Assembly: GCA_965243695.1 (NCBI GenBank)
Contig: CBDEWC010000042.1
Coordinates: 24,277-88,276, forward strand
Origin: JAKVCB01 sp965243695
GTDB taxonomy: Bacteria; Planctomycetota; Planctomycetia; Pirellulales; Lacipirellulaceae
DNA length: 64,000 nucleotides
Direction: 5' to 3'
Each line of letters opens with the position of its first letter. Position 1 is the stretch's first letter. The notes beneath the pieces are model-generated. The model was not told where the DNA came from and searched no databases. It saw only the letters and a list, made by a program, of their open reading frames with translations. Below, in pieces: positions 62,641-64,000 of this stretch. A program made the position numbers and the translations under genes.

Positions 62641-64000
62641 GTGTTTGCCGGGCAGGCACGTTTGCTTGCCAGTTTAATTGGTGACAACAGGTTCATTGGT
62701 AGCAATAGCAGTGGCTTTCGCCGGCAAATCCCAAGGGGTGGGGCGGTTGCCAATCTTCCAGGGGCCGCAGCCAGGCGAATCGTACCCCGTCTTTTTCTCG
62801 TGGCGGTGGCCACCTTGCTTATCGCAGTGCAGTCCTACGCCGCAGATCCAGCTACAACCGCTGGCCAAATTGTCGATGAAGTTCGGTCCGCTGACGGTGC
62901 CGTCGAAAAAGGAGAAAACGACAGTCCCATTCTGGACGAGGTAAATCGTGCAACGTGGGAACTGCTGCTCGGCGAGTACACCGCTGCCCACGAATCCTCC
63001 CTGTCGCTTCCGACGACATCGATTAACAGTTTTCTTGCTGGCCGCGAACATCTGGAGCAAATCGAAGCAGCGCTTAAAAACAACCCTGGTTTGGAGGACA
63101 AAATTTCCAAAGAGCCGCTACTCGCACTGCGGCTCGATACGGCACGAGTCCGCCAGGACGTATTTCGCGATAAAGAAAAACTTTCCCGCGAACAGGAAAT
63201 CAAGCGGCTTGAGCAACTTCGGCAAATCGTCAACGACTACCGCGACTTGAACGAAGCACTGATTCGTTGGCAGATCTATCAGGTCCTGGAAGATGCCGAT
63301 AAATCCTCTCAAACGGCCAAGGAGACGCTCGACACGCTCAATAAGGTTTTCGAGGAGGTGGGCCGGCGACGGGATTTTCATTTGTTTGATAACGAGGCGG
63401 CCGTTGAGGGAACCGATGAATTCAAAGTTGTGCAAACCGAACCTACCCCCTTTGGGACCAGTCCGCTGGCCATGCTTAAGGCGCTACAGGGACTCACCCA
63501 CTACAACCTGGTAGGAGATATGCCAGAGCCCACTCCCGAAGTGCTGCAGCAAGCACGACAGTGGGCCGAAGCCTCACTCGATGACCAGAACAATCGGCCC
63601 GAGTTGCCCGAAGGTGCAGATTCCAACAACCTGTTGGCCAAACTTGTGCTGGGGCTGGTCGAAGATGCCCATGGTACTCGGCTGGCATTTGACGAAGATC
63701 CCCAAAATCGCGCTGCTGCTGCCGAACATTACAGCCAGGCCAAAAAGAAGCTTGCCGATTTTCTTAAACTACTGAATGACCGTGGTTATGACGACACCAC
63801 GCAGCTTCAACAAAAGGCCCAAAGTAAACTCACAGCGCTTACTAGTAGCGATTCACTCACCGAACAGGCCCGCGACAAATTTGTCACAGGCCATCCGGAA
63901 GAGGCTCGTCAGGCACTATTTGAGGCAACAAAAAGACATCGCGAGCAAGAGACCGTTCTTGAAGCGATTGAATACGGCATGCGAGCCGGCCTGCCAGTCG
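62641..64000 (+). CDS. Secreted helical repeat protein, runs off the window end
   Basis: An open frame from about 62533 continues to the end without a stop. From about 62791 it reads VPRLFLVAVATLLIAVQSYAAD, a signal peptide or membrane anchor after a polar N-terminal extension with IPRGGAVANLPGAAARRI. Then comes a helical, probably TPR- or coiled-coil-like region: ATWELLLGEYTAAHESSLSLP, EQEIKRLEQLRQIVNDYRDLNEALIRWQIYQVLEDADKS, YSQAKKKLADFLKLLNDRGYDD. No ATG exists in frame; GTG 62641 or TTG 62662 are possible starts, and an eight-G run at 62610-62617 hints at a lost base. Family not recognised. Confidence 0.6.
   Translation, partial: MFAGQARLLASLIGDNRFIGSNSSGFRRQIPRGGAVANLPGAAARRIVPRLFLVAVATLLIAVQSYAADPATTAGQIVDEVRSADGAVEKGENDSPILDEVNRATWELLLGEYTAAHESSLSLPTTSINSFLAGREHLEQIEAALKNNPGLEDKISKEPLLALRLDTARVRQDVFRDKEKLSREQEIKRLEQLRQIVNDYRDLNEALIRWQIYQVLEDADKSSQTAKETLDTLNKVFEEVGRRRDFHLFDNEAAVEGTDEFKVVQTEPTPFGTSPLAMLKALQGLTHYNLVGDMPEPTPEVLQQARQWAEASLDDQNNRPELPEGADSNNLLAKLVLGLVEDAHGTRLAFDEDPQNRAAAAEHYSQAKKKLADFLKLLNDRGYDDTTQLQQKAQSKLTALTSSDSLTEQARDKFVTGHPEEARQALFEATKRHREQETVLEAIEYGMRAGLPV

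Overview
The window reads as a heterotrophic planctomycete chromosome, most likely Pirellulales-like. The evidence is a DUF1549/DUF1553 cytochrome protein followed by a DUF1501 protein, two DUF1559 prepilin-like proteins, DUF1080 proteins, Tat-exported Gfo/Idh/MocA oxidoreductases, an LEDRRML-type N-terminal sorting motif with a dockerin-like repeat, a degenerate PEP-CTERM tail, and SHD1 and GYF_2 domains. No rRNA, tRNA, CRISPR array or intact transposon was recognised.

Region 1-13.4 kb holds sugar and sugar-acid metabolism: an SDR dehydrogenase, a PIG-L deacetylase and a NagB-like protein in one minus-strand group, a TlpA-like thioredoxin protein with an SHD1 domain, an atypical aldo/keto reductase, and a minus-strand operon of two HpcH/HpaI aldolases (tandem paralogues), a sodium:solute symporter, a DUF1080 protein and a Tat-exported Gfo/Idh/MocA protein. 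A DUF420 membrane protein and a second oxidoreductase follow. Region 13.4-18.6 kb is gene-poor: a DUF1559 protein, a long empty stretch, a 14-codon gene start and the C-terminal stump of an arabinofuranosidase, a M23-like secreted protein and a cold-shock protein.

Region 18.9-37.9 kb is again catabolic and planctomycete-specific: DUF1080, zinc alcohol dehydrogenase, aspartoacylase-like amidohydrolase, enolase-superfamily enzyme with an altered third metal site, a tandem RidA-like protein, a Tat-exported oxidoreductase, DUF1549/1553 plus DUF1501, a MetE-like protein, a VIT1-type transporter, a duplicated pair of small membrane proteins, and a DUF1559 plus lipoprotein pair. Region 38-46.3 kb holds very large secreted carbohydrate-active proteins; a BNR sialidase and a gene remnant sit between two direct copies of the 3' end of a LamG-containing giant gene, one copy carrying an internal deletion.

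The most unusual part is 47.2-62.0 kb. A minus-strand array encodes, in transcription order, a repeat-rich lipoprotein, a zinc-ribbon P-loop GTPase, a GAP1-type GTPase-associated membrane protein, a giant coiled-coil membrane protein, a MotA/TolQ/ExbB-type channel protein, two ExbD-like stalk proteins and a GYF_2-TM-vWA protein. Two further GYF_2 membrane proteins lie divergently beside it. I read this as a membrane-anchored, GTPase-controlled system possibly coupled to an ion-driven motor; its function is unknown. The lipoprotein, the GTPase and the LEDRRML gene are each interrupted by a single-base frameshift at or near a run of identical bases, so sequencing error must be excluded. The window ends inside a secreted helical protein.

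Short tandem duplications of 16-22 bases recur at eight or more places, inside and between genes.
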